Assembly (NCBI RefSeq): GCF_007747795.1
Contig: NZ_CP036275.1
Location: 4,766,001-4,830,000 of the forward strand
Reading direction: 5' to 3'
From: Maioricimonas rarisocia
Lineage (GTDB): Bacteria; Planctomycetota; Planctomycetia; Planctomycetales; Planctomycetaceae
DNA length: 64,000 nucleotides
The position numbers were made by a program, and so were the translations under genes. Shown piece by piece: positions 1 to 8,828 of the stretch. The notes beneath the pieces were generated by a model, which had not been told where the DNA came from, did no database searches, and worked only from the letters and a program-made list of their open reading frames with translations. Position 1 is the stretch's first letter. Every line of letters starts with the position of its first letter.

Positions 1-1676
1 ACCTCAACCTCGATGCCGACGTGCGACTGCTCGCCGACATCGGTGACAACGAGATCTTCAACAGCGGTCTGAGTGGCATTCGGGCCAGGACGCAGTTCGA
101 CTCACAGCTGGACGGAACCTGGCACGACAACTTCATCCGCAACAGCGGTACCGCCGCCGCCTCCGATGGCATCCTCATCCAGTCGACCGAGCGGTCGATG
201 GTCGGCCAGAGCACCGGCCTGGTCATCGAGGACAGTGAGATCTCCGGCTCGAGCCGCGACGGTGTCCGCGTCGACGCGGGCAACTCGGCTCTGCTCGGTG
301 GTCTGCCGGCCGTCACCGTAACCATCCGCGACAACACGCCGCAGACGGTCACCGATACGCGAGGCATCAGCGGCAACGCCGGCAGCGGTGTGAACCTGAT
401 TGCCGACAGCAGTAGCGTCGTGACGGCTGTCGTCGACAACAACTTCATCACCGGCAACGGTCAGGACGGCCTTCAGGCTTCGGCGGACAGTGTGTCTGCT
501 CTCACGATCTCTGCCGACGGCAACCTGATTTCCGAGAACGGCCGGGACGGTGTGAATCTGACGACCGACGGCTCAGCGGATCTGGTCGTGGCACTCACCG
601 ACAATCAGATCCTCCGCAATACCCGGCGTGGTGTCAGCCTGGTCAACCAGAACAATGCTGACACGGTCCTGACGATCGACGGCACTGTGGACCCGACTCC
701 TTCGATGGGGGCGTCCGCCACCAGCCGGATCGAGCAGAACGGCGAAGTCGGCGTGTACATCGAGAACAATGCCGGTGCTCTCAACACCGACAACGATATC
801 ACGCTGACGCTCACCGATACGGCCGTCATCGGCAACGGAACCAACACCGGTGTCACGGCTGACAACCGCAACGGTGTCTGGATCCGCTCCGGTACCAGCT
901 CCAGCGGCCAGATCAGTGCGACGGTTCAGCGAAACTTCCTCTCGGGTAACGGCAACGTCGACTTCGTGACCGAGTCCTTCGTCGCCACGCCGAACCCGGC
1001 AGCCAACAGCCCGTACACGACTGCCAACGAAGTGGACGATCCGCTGGCTCGCCTGGGTATCATCTTCGAGTCGAACGTGGGTGATCAGATCGACCTGGTC
1101 CGCCAGGGTGCCTTCTACACCAACGCCGACAACTTCAAGTCGCCGCTGGCCTTCTTCGACGCCGCCACGCGTCGCCGCAATGCTCAGCGTCTGGCTCTCG
1201 ACTTCCCGCCGGGAACCTTCACCGATCCGTTCCCGATCGCGGATACCGTGCAGGCGGCACCGGCACCTTCCACGACGCAGTTCGCCGGTTCAGGAGCCGG
1301 CGAAGCGGCCATGCCGAACAACACGTTCGAGGATCTGGGCGTGACCATCAACGGTCAGACCCGCAACATCACCGCCTACACCGCGGGGAACAACCAGTTT
1401 ACCGTGGCCGGTGCTCTGGGGGCGGCTCCGACGGCTGGCGATGGGTTCAGCATCTTCGCCGAGAACATCTCGGGTGTGGGACGGTCCACCTTCCGGACGA
1501 CCCACGGGACGCTGGCAGCCGGCGGCAACACCTTCACCAACATCATCAGCGACTTCAGCGCGATCGACTTCCTGCTGGACGGTCCTGGTGGCAACCCGGA
1601 CGACGATGCCCTGTTTGGCAACACGCAGGTCTTCGAGTGGAGTGTTGACGCCACGCCGTTCACCTTCGAGCCGTAA
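1..1676 (+). CDS. Beta-helix repeat surface/secreted protein, 3' part
   Basis: The frame is open from the left edge (read from base 3), so this is the C-terminal part of a larger gene whose start lies outside the window. The product is built of short repeats in which Asn-rich turns alternate with small hydrophobic strands (for example DNQILRN, GNLISENGRDGV, DNNFITGNGQDG), the pattern of right-handed parallel beta-helix (PbH1-like) proteins. The last ~200 residues lose the repeat and look like a separate cap or anchoring domain ending in VFEWSVDATPFTFEP. No Cys, no membrane helix. By family knowledge such proteins are large and extracellular, acting in adhesion or polysaccharide binding; the substrate cannot be read here. 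A rho-independent terminator follows 34 nt after the stop. Confidence 0.75.
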   Translation, partial: LNLDADVRLLADIGDNEIFNSGLSGIRARTQFDSQLDGTWHDNFIRNSGTAAASDGILIQSTERSMVGQSTGLVIEDSEISGSSRDGVRVDAGNSALLGGLPAVTVTIRDNTPQTVTDTRGISGNAGSGVNLIADSSSVVTAVVDNNFITGNGQDGLQASADSVSALTISADGNLISENGRDGVNLTTDGSADLVVALTDNQILRNTRRGVSLVNQNNADTVLTIDGTVDPTPSMGASATSRIEQNGEVGVYIENNAGALNTDNDITLTLTDTAVIGNGTNTGVTADNRNGVWIRSGTSSSGQISATVQRNFLSGNGNVDFVTESFVATPNPAANSPYTTANEVDDPLARLGIIFESNVGDQIDLVRQGAFYTNADNFKSPLAFFDAATRRRNAQRLALDFPPGTFTDPFPIADTVQAAPAPSTTQFAGSGAGEAAMPNNTFEDLGVTINGQTRNITAYTAGNNQFTVAGALGAAPTAGDGFSIFAENISGVGRSTFRTTHGTLAAGGNTFTNIISDFSAIDFLLDGPGGNPDDDALFGNTQVFEWSVDATPFTFEP

Positions 1677-1709
1677 GGCGAGCTGCTGACGTCTGAACTG
1701 TGAACCTCG

Positions 1710-1740
1710 CCGCCCTGGTCTTCGGACCGGGGCGGTTTTT
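1710..1740 (+). terminator. Rho-independent terminator of the beta-helix gene
   Basis: An 11-bp stem (CCGCCCTGGTC with GACCGGGGCGG, one G-U pair) closes a TTCG tetraloop and is followed directly by TTTTT. The group II intron begins at or within a base or two of the end of this T-tract. Confidence 0.9.
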
Positions 1741-3653
1741 GTTTGCCAGGCATGTTTTGTTTGTAGGAGGTGCAAGTCCTCTGGGGGCCGTGATGAGCGG
1801 AACCTCGCGGTGAAGGACAGGGTGCCCGTCGTGAGGCGGGATCTGAAGGGAACCGGAACCACAACTCGGACTCGACGAACAGAAATCGGATACAAGGCCG
1901 CTGACGCTGGGCAACGTGGCAATGGACACGGACGCCCGATACTCATCCGGAAGCGTCTGCGGTAGATCCGGCGAGGCCCGAGGGAAGCAAACACGACTTA
2001 ACCTGGGAGGTCTCCCGCTCCGTCCGGGCGATCCGGACTACCGGCGTGGCAACGCACCGGGAAGGGGCGGGAGAAGTCAGCAGAGGTCATAGTAGTCGGG
2101 CGCGTGCCCGGCGAAGGACCGAATCCTTTGATGCAAGGAGCAGCCGGGACATCTCGATGAGTGCGGAGCGGCAGCAAGGTGGAGTGTTTCGTCAGTTGCT
2201 CCTGTTCGGGGGCCACGAGACGAATGCGCCACGCCCCGGGGACCGCGGCGAAGGCGGAACCGAAACTGCGACCTGCGAGGAGCGGCAAACACTCACGGCG
2301 ATGGATCCAGCACGAGCCTTGACACAGTCTCTGATGGAGGAGGTGACGCAGCCAGAGAATCTGAACCGAGCGTATCGACGCGTGAAAGCGAACCGGGGGG
2401 CTCCCGGAGTGGATGGGATGACCATCGCCGAGTTGCCCGGCTGGATCGCAGAGCACACACAGGAATTCATCGCCCGGCTTCTGGACGGGAGCTATCAGCC
2501 ACAACCGGTTCGCGGGGTCGAGATCCCCAAGCCGGGCGGCGGAATGCGACAACTGGGCATCCCGACGGTGGTGGACCGGCTCGTCCAGCAGGCGATCCTG
2601 CAAGTGCTCGAACCGATCCTGGACCCCACTTTTTCGGACTCCAGCTACGGCTTCCGGCCGCGACGCAGCGCCCATCAGGCGGTGCAACAGGCCAGCGAGT
2701 ATGTGGCGGAGGGACGCACCATTGTGGTGGACATGGACCTCGAGAAGTTCTTTGATCGGGTGAACCATGACATCCTGATGGCCCGTCTGGCCCGACGGGT
2801 CGCCGACAAGCGCCTTCTGCGGATCGTCCGCCGCTTCCTGGAAGCCGGGCTGCTGCAGAACGGGGTGTGCGTCGCCCGACACGAAGGGACACCGCAGGGT
2901 GGACCACTCTCACCGTTGCTGGCCAACCTGCTGCTGGATGATCTGGACCGGGAACTGGAACGACGGGGACACAAGTTCTGCCGCTACGCCGACGACTGCA
3001 ACATCTACGTGCAGTCTCAGGCGGCCGGTGAACGGGTACTGACCTCACTGACCATGTTTCTGGAAGGGAAACTTCGTCTGCGTGTCAATCGCGAGAAAAG
3101 TGCGGTGGCGGTGGTGAGCGAACGTAAGTTCCTCGGCTACCGGCTGCTCTCCGATGGTCGCCGGACGATCGCTCCCGCCAGTCTCCGGCGTGCCAGGCAG
3201 CGTATCCGGCAGATCACCCGCCGGAATCGAGGCATCAGCTTCGAGCGGATGATCGGTGAAGTGAATTCGTTCACGACCGGATGGGTGACCTACTTCCGCC
3301 ATGCGCTGGCCCGGTCGCCTCTGCGGAAACTGGACGGGTGGATTCGCCGCAAACTCCGCTGCGTGCGGCTCAAGCAACGCAAGCGCGCGAAATCGATTGC
3401 TATCTTTCTGCAATCGCTGGGCGTCCCCTGGAACCAATCCTGGACGACGGCGACCTGCGGCAAGGGCTGGTGGCGCAAGTCGGGTACGCCCTCGGCGCAT
3501 CACGGAATGAGCAACCAGTGGTTCGACACTCACGGCTACCAGAGCCTCGAAGTCAGATACCTGTCGTTACAACATTGAAGGAAACCGCCGGATACGATGA
3601 GTACGTCCGGTGGTGTGGGAGGACGGCGGGGGCGACCCCGCCTCCTACCCGAT
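1741..3653 (+). mobile_element. Group II intron, probably class C-like
   Basis: A ~1.9 kb element carries a 5' structured leader (about 1741-2150, with GGAGGTGCAAGTCCT typical of these introns), an internal reverse transcriptase gene, and a 3' end with recognisable domains V and VI. Domain V is near 3581-3617 (ACCGCCGGA pairing with TCCGGTGGT around a short loop). Domain VI is near 3618-3650 (GGAGG..CGGGG/CCCCG..CCTCC). The 3' boundary ...CTACCCGAT fits the usual AY end; the 5' boundary GTTTG is one base off the GUGYG consensus, so the left edge is approximate. Its position immediately behind a terminator hairpin in the same orientation is the known target preference of class IIC introns. Confidence 0.8.
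2157..3578 (+). CDS. ltrA: Group II intron reverse transcriptase/maturase
   Basis: Multifunctional intron-encoded protein that splices its host intron (maturase) and copies it into DNA at new sites. The RT fingers/palm carry the usual blocks: VKANRGAPGVDGMT, IPKPGGGMRQLGIPT, YGFRPRRSAHQAV, the VVDMDLEKFFDRVNHD block with the first catalytic Asp, GTPQGGPLSPLLAN, and the active site CRYADDCN with YADD at residues 277-280. A maturase (GIIM) region follows with WVTYFR and ends in WWRKSGTP...YLSL. No HNH endonuclease domain is visible after the maturase, as in class C introns. The frame is open further upstream; ATG 2157 is chosen because related proteins start with an M-x-E-R-Q-like segment and AAGGAG lies 16 nt upstream. 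ATG 2301 is the alternative. The gene looks intact, so the intron may be active. Confidence 0.9.
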   Translation: MSAERQQGGVFRQLLLFGGHETNAPRPGDRGEGGTETATCEERQTLTAMDPARALTQSLMEEVTQPENLNRAYRRVKANRGAPGVDGMTIAELPGWIAEHTQEFIARLLDGSYQPQPVRGVEIPKPGGGMRQLGIPTVVDRLVQQAILQVLEPILDPTFSDSSYGFRPRRSAHQAVQQASEYVAEGRTIVVDMDLEKFFDRVNHDILMARLARRVADKRLLRIVRRFLEAGLLQNGVCVARHEGTPQGGPLSPLLANLLLDDLDRELERRGHKFCRYADDCNIYVQSQAAGERVLTSLTMFLEGKLRLRVNREKSAVAVVSERKFLGYRLLSDGRRTIAPASLRRARQRIRQITRRNRGISFERMIGEVNSFTTGWVTYFRHALARSPLRKLDGWIRRKLRCVRLKQRKRAKSIAIFLQSLGVPWNQSWTTATCGKGWWRKSGTPSAHHGMSNQWFDTHGYQSLEVRYLSLQH

Positions 3654-3702
3654 TCACGCGCTACCGGTTCCAGCAGCGGCTGGCTGAAGCCGCGTCGTCG
3701 AT

Positions 3703-5004
3703 TCAGCGGCTTACCAGCATCGACCGGACGGCCACTGAGAGCCGACGCATCCCCTCTTCAATCCCTTCCGGTGGCTGCACGCCGTAGCTGAGCCGCATCT
3801 CGCTTCGCGGCCGCTCGTCCAGCGGGCTGGCGTAGCAGAGTTCGCCCGGCACGTACATCACGCCCTCTTCGACGGCGCGGCGGAACAGTTCGCTCTTGAA
3901 GCCGGTCTGGATCTGCGGTGGCAGCGACATCCAGACGTAGAGCCCCCCGTGCGGATGGACCCAGCTGACGCCCGGCAGATCGGCAAACCACCGATCGGCC
4001 GCCGCGAGCATCGCGTCCCGCTTGATCCGGTAGGCGGCGCAGACCTGTTCGACGTGAGAGTCGTACAGCCCGCTTTCCAGCACCGTTGCCAGGATGTGCT
4101 GGTTGAAGTTGGCCGAGCCGAAGTCCTCATTCCCCTTGCGGTCGCACACCGGTTTGACCAGATCACGGGGAAGCACGCCGAAACCGATCCGCAGCCCCGG
4201 CGAGTAACTCTTCGAGAACGTCTGCGTGTAGATGACCGTCTGACGGGTCTCGTCGAAGCTCCAGACACTCGGCAGCGTCTCGCCATCGTAGCGGAGTTCG
4301 CGGTAGGCGGCGTCTTCGAGCACGAACAGCCGGTGGTGCTTCGACCACCGGTGGGCGATGTCGACAATCTGCTGCCGGCGTTCGGTCGAGAGGCTCCGTC
4401 CGCTGGGGTTGTCGTAGTAGCTGACGGCGTAGATCAGCTTGACCCGGTCGAGGCGGCCTTCGGCTTCAAGTTGCTGCAGGGCCGCTTCGAGAGCGCCGGT
4501 CTGCATGCCGTCGTCGTCGCTGGGAATGGTGACGATTTCCGCACCGACGCCGTTGAGGTTGCCGACGAAGACGAAGTAGGTCGGTCCGGCCACCAGACAG
4601 ATGTCGCCGGGATCGAGCAGGATCTCGCAGACGAGTGAGAGCAGCTGCTGCGAGCCGGTGGTGACGACGAGCTGGCCGGCATCCACACCCAGATCGTGCG
4701 GATCGCATCCCTCGAGCTGCCCGAAGTGTGCCAGCAGCAGCCGACGGAGCCGTTCGGAGCCGGCGGTCGTCCCGTACTGCAACGCCATCTTGCCGGAGCC
4801 GTGGTCTTCGAGCACCTTCTGGACGGCGGCACGTGTTTCCGCGACCGGCAGCGTTTCGGAGTCGACGAGGCCGGCAGCCAGCGAAATCACGTCGGGATTC
4901 TCGACCGCCTGCTGCATCAGGAAACTGATCGCCTGTTCGCGGGCGTAGTGCCAGCGGCGGCTCAGTTTGGGAGGGAGCAGTTCTTCGGCAGCGGGTGTGC
5001 TCAT
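3703..5004 (-). CDS. PLP-dependent class I/II aminotransferase (LysN/MocR-type catalytic fold)
   Basis: Fold-type I aminotransferase of 433 residues resembling 2-aminoadipate/aromatic transaminases and the catalytic half of MocR regulators, but without a DNA-binding GntR domain. The PLP lysine lies in TFSKSYSPGLRIGF. Other landmarks are YGTTAGSERLRRLL near the N-terminus, the cofactor-stacking segment TTGSQQLLSL, NPSGRSLS (binding the carboxylate/phosphate) and the C-terminal RLSYGVQPPEGIEEGM with the substrate-carboxylate Arg. The start is set at 5004 because AAAGGA sits 7 nt upstream, although the frame stays open for 34 more codons. It converges on the group II intron and is 136 nt downstream of nth. 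The exact amino-acid substrate cannot be deduced. Confidence 0.85.
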   Translation of the reverse strand: MSTPAAEELLPPKLSRRWHYAREQAISFLMQQAVENPDVISLAAGLVDSETLPVAETRAAVQKVLEDHGSGKMALQYGTTAGSERLRRLLLAHFGQLEGCDPHDLGVDAGQLVVTTGSQQLLSLVCEILLDPGDICLVAGPTYFVFVGNLNGVGAEIVTIPSDDDGMQTGALEAALQQLEAEGRLDRVKLIYAVSYYDNPSGRSLSTERRQQIVDIAHRWSKHHRLFVLEDAAYRELRYDGETLPSVWSFDETRQTVIYTQTFSKSYSPGLRIGFGVLPRDLVKPVCDRKGNEDFGSANFNQHILATVLESGLYDSHVEQVCAAYRIKRDAMLAAADRWFADLPGVSWVHPHGGLYVWMSLPPQIQTGFKSELFRRAVEEGVMYVPGELCYASPLDERPRSEMRLSYGVQPPEGIEEGMRRLSVAVRSMLVSR

Positions 5005-5140
5005 GATGTGTCCTTTGGGGCCGGAGACACGCCGCCTGCGGCCAGGGTTCGCTGCAGGGCACGAGACTCCTGTTTCAATCGTCGCCCCGTGGCTGCGAGG
5101 GGTCAAGAGGCTCTGCCGATGCAGCGCGACTTGCAGGCGT

Positions 5141-5803
5141 TCATTTCTCGAGCGCGGGCAGACCGACGCGCGGACAAACGTCCAGCAGCGGACACTCGGT
5201 GCACCGCGGGCGGCGGGCGATGCAGATCTGGCGTCCGTGGTGGATCAGCCGATGCGAGTAGTTGACCCACTCCTTCTTCGGGAGGATCTGCATCAGCTCC
5301 CGTTCGATGATGTCCGGATTCTTGCTGGCAGTCAGCCCGAGCAGATTCGAGATCCGGCGAACATGCGTGTCGACGACGACTCCGCTGGCGATGCCGAAAG
5401 CGGTCCCGAGAAGGACATTGGCTGTCTTGCGACCGACTCCCGGCAGGGCGACCAGTTCCTCCAGAGTGCGGGGGAGTTCGCCGTGATGCCGGTCGACCAG
5501 CCCCTGGGCCATGCCCCGGATGTTCGTCGCCTTGGAGCGGAAGAAGCCGAGCGGCCGGACGATCTCCTCGACCTCTTCCTGCGTTGCATCGGCCAGGTCC
5601 TGCGGCGTGGGGAACCGCTCAAAGAGTGTCGGAGTGACGGAATTGACCCGCTCGTCGGTGCACTGGGCTGACAGGATCGTCGCCACAAGCAACTGAAACG
5701 GCGACTCGTGGATCAGCGCGCACTCGGCGTCGGGATAGGTCTTCTTCAGTCGGCGCACGATCTTGCGGACACGTTGCTTCAGGGCATCAGCGGATTCGGC
5801 CAA
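5141..5803 (-). CDS. nth: Endonuclease III, DNA glycosylase/AP lyase
   Basis: Base-excision repair enzyme that removes oxidised pyrimidines and cleaves the abasic site. The 220-residue length matches the family. The helix-hairpin-helix [10 protein letters not shown] contains the catalytic lysine K126; the catalytic aspartate is D145 in VVVDTHVRR. The C-terminal 4Fe-4S loop is complete with Cys 194, 201, 204 and 210 (C-x6-C-x2-C-x5-C). The start is a TTG with GGAG about 10 nt upstream; no in-frame ATG lies nearby and the N-terminus is already of normal length. Transcribed toward the aminotransferase gene, divergently from the DUF309 gene. Confidence 0.95.
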   Translation of the reverse strand: MAESADALKQRVRKIVRRLKKTYPDAECALIHESPFQLLVATILSAQCTDERVNSVTPTLFERFPTPQDLADATQEEVEEIVRPLGFFRSKATNIRGMAQGLVDRHHGELPRTLEELVALPGVGRKTANVLLGTAFGIASGVVVDTHVRRISNLLGLTASKNPDIIERELMQILPKKEWVNYSHRLIHHGRQICIARRPRCTECPLLDVCPRVGLPALEK

Positions 5804-5962
5804 AGCGGGGAAATCTCCGGGGGATGTGAGGACTCTGCGAAAATCTTCATGGACAGGTGTTCGGGGCCGTCCCTACGATTCTTCCAGTTCGGGCCACGTC
5901 CGCAGCGTATGCTCGTCAAGCATGAGTGGCTTTGCAATTGAAGACAGCCGGAGCGGGATCCC

Positions 5963-6355
5963 ATGGACGACGCCATCGACCCGCGGTACCTGGAGGGCAT
6001 CCGGCTGTTCGATGCCGAAGAGTTCTTCGCGTGCCACGACGTCTTCGAAGAACTCTGGGCCGAGACTCTGGATGAACGACGCGAATTCTATCAGGGCCTG
6101 ATTCACGCTGCCGTGGCCCTGCATCACTTCGAAGAAACGAATCTCGGCGGGGCGATGCGGATGTACCGGTCGGCGAGACGTTACTTGACGCCCTATCAGC
6201 CGACAACGTTGGGCCTGCGGGTGGACCTGTTTCTCGACCGGTTTCGCGAGTGCTTTGCGGAGCTGCTCGAGGCCCGGGATGGCTATCCCGAACAGATCGA
6301 ACTGGACCGAAGCCGGCTGCCGAAGCTGTCGCCGCTGCTGCAAGAGACCGAGTGA
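5963..6355 (+). CDS. DUF309 family protein
   Basis: A 130-residue all-helical protein with the DUF309 signature: FFACHDVFEELWAE near residues 21-34 followed by FYQGLIHAAVALHHFEE. The conserved His/Glu pairs suggest a small helical bundle that could hold a metal, but the biochemical role of the family is unknown. GGAG lies 9 nt before the ATG. The stop TGA overlaps the ATG of the following LON-domain gene by one base, which implies translational coupling and a shared function. Confidence 0.85.
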   Translation: MDDAIDPRYLEGIRLFDAEEFFACHDVFEELWAETLDERREFYQGLIHAAVALHHFEETNLGGAMRMYRSARRYLTPYQPTTLGLRVDLFLDRFRECFAELLEARDGYPEQIELDRSRLPKLSPLLQETE

Positions 6356-7059
6356 TGACCTCGAAAGACTTTGGAGAACTGGAGGCCGCCGGCTTTTCCG
6401 GGACGGCTCCGCTTTTTCCGCTCCCGAATGCCGTGCTGTTTCCCCAGATCGTGCAGCCGCTGCACATCTTCGAAGACCGGTATCGCGCGATGACCGCCGA
6501 CGCACTCAACGGTGAACGCGTGCTGGCGATGGCGCTGCTGCAATCGGGATGGGAAGCGTCGGCCGAGCAGAATGACATCCCGATTCATCCGGTCGTCTGC
6601 CTGGGACGGATTACGCTGGATCAGCAGCTCGAAGACGGTCGCTACATGCTGCTGGTTCGCGGCATCAGCCGGGCCCGGGTCGTTTCGGAGGACACGACCA
6701 GCCGGCCATATCGAATCGGACAACTCGAACTGCTCGAAGACCGTTACCCGCAGGATCCGATGATCGATCGCAAGGCGCGACGGGACGAACTACTCGACCT
6801 GTTTTACGAGCTGTATCCCGGCGACGCCTCGCACCAGACGGTGCAGCCGTTTCTCGAGCGGGAACTGGGGCTGGGTGCGTTGTGCGACCTGCTGGCGTAC
6901 GTGTCCCATCTCCCTGCCGAGCGGGCGGCCGCGGTGCTGGCCGAGCTCAATGTCGATGCCCGCAGCGACCTCGTGCTGGATGAAATGCGAACGCGACTGC
7001 GATCACAGACAGCGCGGGAGCGGAGCGAACCGTTCCCTCCCGATTTCAGCGTCAACTGA
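6355..7059 (+). CDS. LON substrate-binding (N-terminal) domain protein
   Basis: Stand-alone LON substrate-binding domain (PF02190-type) of 234 residues. Hallmarks are PLFPLPNAVLFPQIVQPLHIFEDRYR at residues ~16-41, VVCLGRITLDQQLEDGRYMLLVRGISRARV in the middle, and a helical C-terminal segment ending in a charged tail. There is no AAA+ or protease domain, so it is not a Lon protease; such proteins are thought to bind polypeptides or act as adaptors. ATG overlaps the DUF309 stop (TGATG). It converges on the gene at 7090 with 30 nt between stops and no obvious terminator. Confidence 0.85.
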   Translation: MTSKDFGELEAAGFSGTAPLFPLPNAVLFPQIVQPLHIFEDRYRAMTADALNGERVLAMALLQSGWEASAEQNDIPIHPVVCLGRITLDQQLEDGRYMLLVRGISRARVVSEDTTSRPYRIGQLELLEDRYPQDPMIDRKARRDELLDLFYELYPGDASHQTVQPFLERELGLGALCDLLAYVSHLPAERAAAVLAELNVDARSDLVLDEMRTRLRSQTARERSEPFPPDFSVN

Positions 7060-7089
7060 CCCGACGCGGCCGCACGTGGGAACGCTGAA

Positions 7090-7653
7090 TCAGGGAAGCC
7101 GTCCCGTCAGCTGCGTCCAGTCAGCCTGGGGTTCGCCGGTAATCGGATCGAGCTGCTCGACGTAGATGATCCGCCACTTGCCTCCCTCTTTCTGCCAGGT
7201 GACTTCCCAGCGGGAGGGGCGGTATCCGACTTCGCCGTAGCCGGTCATCGAGACCGTGGTATTGACCCGGAAGTGGCTCACGGCCCGTGAGTTCTGCGCT
7301 TTCATGCGAACCGAGAGGTCGGAAACCCGCAGGTCGTCCCCCAGGCGGACCAGTCCGATGGTCACGGTTGCCAGCCGCTCGAGCTCGACCGCACGATCGG
7401 AAATCCTTTCGAGCGTGCGTTCCCTGTCCTGCTGGTGGTATGCGTCGATCACGTCGAGCGTCGCCGCCTCGACCTGTTCGCGGTCGGTGACGATCTGCTT
7501 CTCAATCCACCATGTGGCGATTGCGGCGACGCCCAGCAGACCGCACAGGCCCAGGTACAACATGCGGCGGTTGTTCCACCACAGCACGACCAGAGCGATG
7601 GCGACGGTTGCCATGACGAGGATCGGTGGCCAGGGCGTTTCCGTAAACCACAT
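7090..7653 (-). CDS. Small membrane protein with NTF2/SnoaL-like soluble domain
   Basis: 187 residues. Two hydrophobic helices (about residues 8-25 and 31-48, WPPILVMATVAIALVVLWW and MLYLGLCGLLGVAAIATWW) are followed by a soluble domain with DVIDAYHQQDRERTLERISDRAVELE and a C-terminal beta stretch SRWEVTWQKEGGKWRIIYVEQL. That order (helical start, then WxVxW.KE.GKWRI strands) resembles NTF2-like/SnoaL-like domains; the assignment is by pattern only. The 5' end overlaps the 3' end of the DUF1080 frame by about 150 nt on the same strand in another frame. Confidence 0.6.
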   Translation of the reverse strand: MWFTETPWPPILVMATVAIALVVLWWNNRRMLYLGLCGLLGVAAIATWWIEKQIVTDREQVEAATLDVIDAYHQQDRERTLERISDRAVELERLATVTIGLVRLGDDLRVSDLSVRMKAQNSRAVSHFRVNTTVSMTGYGEVGYRPSRWEVTWQKEGGKWRIIYVEQLDPITGEPQADWTQLTGRLP

Positions 7654-8494
7654 TGAGAAGTTCTCGCAGTTCTGCCTGTCGCCGATCGGTGACCAGACAG
7701 TCGATCGGTGACTCGGACCGGGGACTGAGCGCAAAGTGCCGGAATGGACGTTCGCGATCGTTCTGAAGGTGCCCCATGGTTCGGGGCTCGTCGAACGAAC
7801 GCAGCCAGATCTGGCGGAAGTGAATTTCTGAACCTTCACTCTGCAGGGCAATGCTGCCCCGCCGGGGATCGCAGCCGGTCACCTCACCAACCTTCTTCCC
7901 GTTGATAACTACGGAAATCCGACCGTTAATGCTGGTGACAACACACTCATTCCAGTCTTTGGCGGGATCTCCCAGCTCGTTTCGCAGTTCGTTGTCCGAT
8001 TTTGCGGCTCCGCTGGGAAAGACGCTCCCCGCAGCCGGTTGATGCAACTGAACCTGAAACGCCGTGGGCCAGATCTTGTTGTCGCCAGACGTGTAGATCA
8101 GGATTCCGCTGTTGCCGTTGTCGTCTTCGGGATATCGCCACTGCAGGCCGAACTGGAAATTGGAGAACTCGGCTCGCGTGCGGATGTATCCGTACGGCTG
8201 GCCGGTGCAGACGAGGACCGGTGCAGGATCATTGCCGCCGGTTTCGACCCGCCAGGTTCCTTCCAGTTGACTGTCGCGCTTGCCCGAGTAGAAGTCCCAG
8301 GTCTCTTTGGGAAACGTCGTTCCGGGAAGCAGATTGGTGACTGCATCCGAATCGGCGACATCCCCAGTCGTCGTCACGGCCTTGCGTGTCTCGTGCACCA
8401 TCGGGGCGGCATCATCGGCTCCCCCCTGCGTGCAGAGCATCAGTGCCGAAGTAACCGCCGCAACGACCGGAAGCCGCAACGCGAGGCGATGCAT
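7502..8494 (-). CDS. DUF1080 (3-keto-disaccharide hydrolase-like) secreted protein
   Basis: Exported DUF1080 protein, a concanavalin/LamG-like fold common in planctomycetes and linked to sugar (3-keto-glycoside) hydrolysis. A signal peptide starts at the chosen ATG (MHRLALRLPVVAAVTSALML). The domain runs from WDFYSGKRDSQLEGTWRVE through YIRTRAEFSNFQFGLQWRYP, GNSGILIYTSGDNKIWPTAFQVQLH and DWNECVVTSINGRISVVINGKKVGEVTG to GSIALQSEGSEIHFRQIWLRSF, where family members normally end. Here the frame continues for ~95 residues of basic, low-complexity sequence that overlaps the next gene, which suggests loss of the original stop. Upstream in-frame ATG 8536 and GTG 8554 are alternative starts. Confidence 0.75.
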   Translation of the reverse strand: MHRLALRLPVVAAVTSALMLCTQGGADDAAPMVHETRKAVTTTGDVADSDAVTNLLPGTTFPKETWDFYSGKRDSQLEGTWRVETGGNDPAPVLVCTGQPYGYIRTRAEFSNFQFGLQWRYPEDDNGNSGILIYTSGDNKIWPTAFQVQLHQPAAGSVFPSGAAKSDNELRNELGDPAKDWNECVVTSINGRISVVINGKKVGEVTGCDPRRGSIALQSEGSEIHFRQIWLRSFDEPRTMGHLQNDRERPFRHFALSPRSESPIDCLVTDRRQAELRELLNVVYGNALATDPRHGNRRHRSGRAVVEQPPHVVPGPVRSAGRRRNRHMVD

Positions 8495-8566
8495 CCGGCA
8501 AGTCGACGGCGAGATGAGTTTGCAGTCAGACGACATATCAGGTTCAGTGGCCACGAACTGCGCAGA

Positions 8567-8616
8567 CGTACCATGCCCGCAGACGGCCCGGGGCCGTCAG
8601 ACGCTCCTATGGTACG
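8567..8616. repeat. Long imperfect inverted repeat upstream of DUF1080 gene
   Basis: CGTACCAT...ACGGCCC is mirrored by GGGGCCGT...ATGGTACG around a GC-rich centre, with internal loops of unequal size. It lies about 75 nt upstream of the DUF1080 start in the 334-nt space behind the ceramidase-like gene; apart from it I see nothing in that space. It could be an operator, an mRNA hairpin in the 5' leader or a degraded mobile repeat; there is no T-tract. Confidence 0.5.
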
Positions 8617-8828
8617 ACCCGGCCGATCGGTGTTCAATTCCGCAACACGACGGACCGTCAATGAGAACGAAATCGGGACAGACCCATCCAGGTCCGCCCG
8701 GAGTGCTGCCGGCCCTCAGAAAACCGGCCGGTGAGTTGGAATTCATGCGGGTGGTGCAATCTGCTGCACGGCAGCCCAAAGAACTCAGGTCGCCTTCCCA
8801 CGGGCCCCGGTCTCTGCACGCTGGCGGG

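Noticed and set aside
2046-2156. Longer N-terminus for the intron reverse transcriptase
   Set aside because: The extra residues overlap the structured intron leader and look unlike related maturases, which begin close to the chosen ATG.
6355-7059. Lon protease
   Set aside because: Only the substrate-binding domain is present; no ATPase or Ser-Lys protease domain follows.
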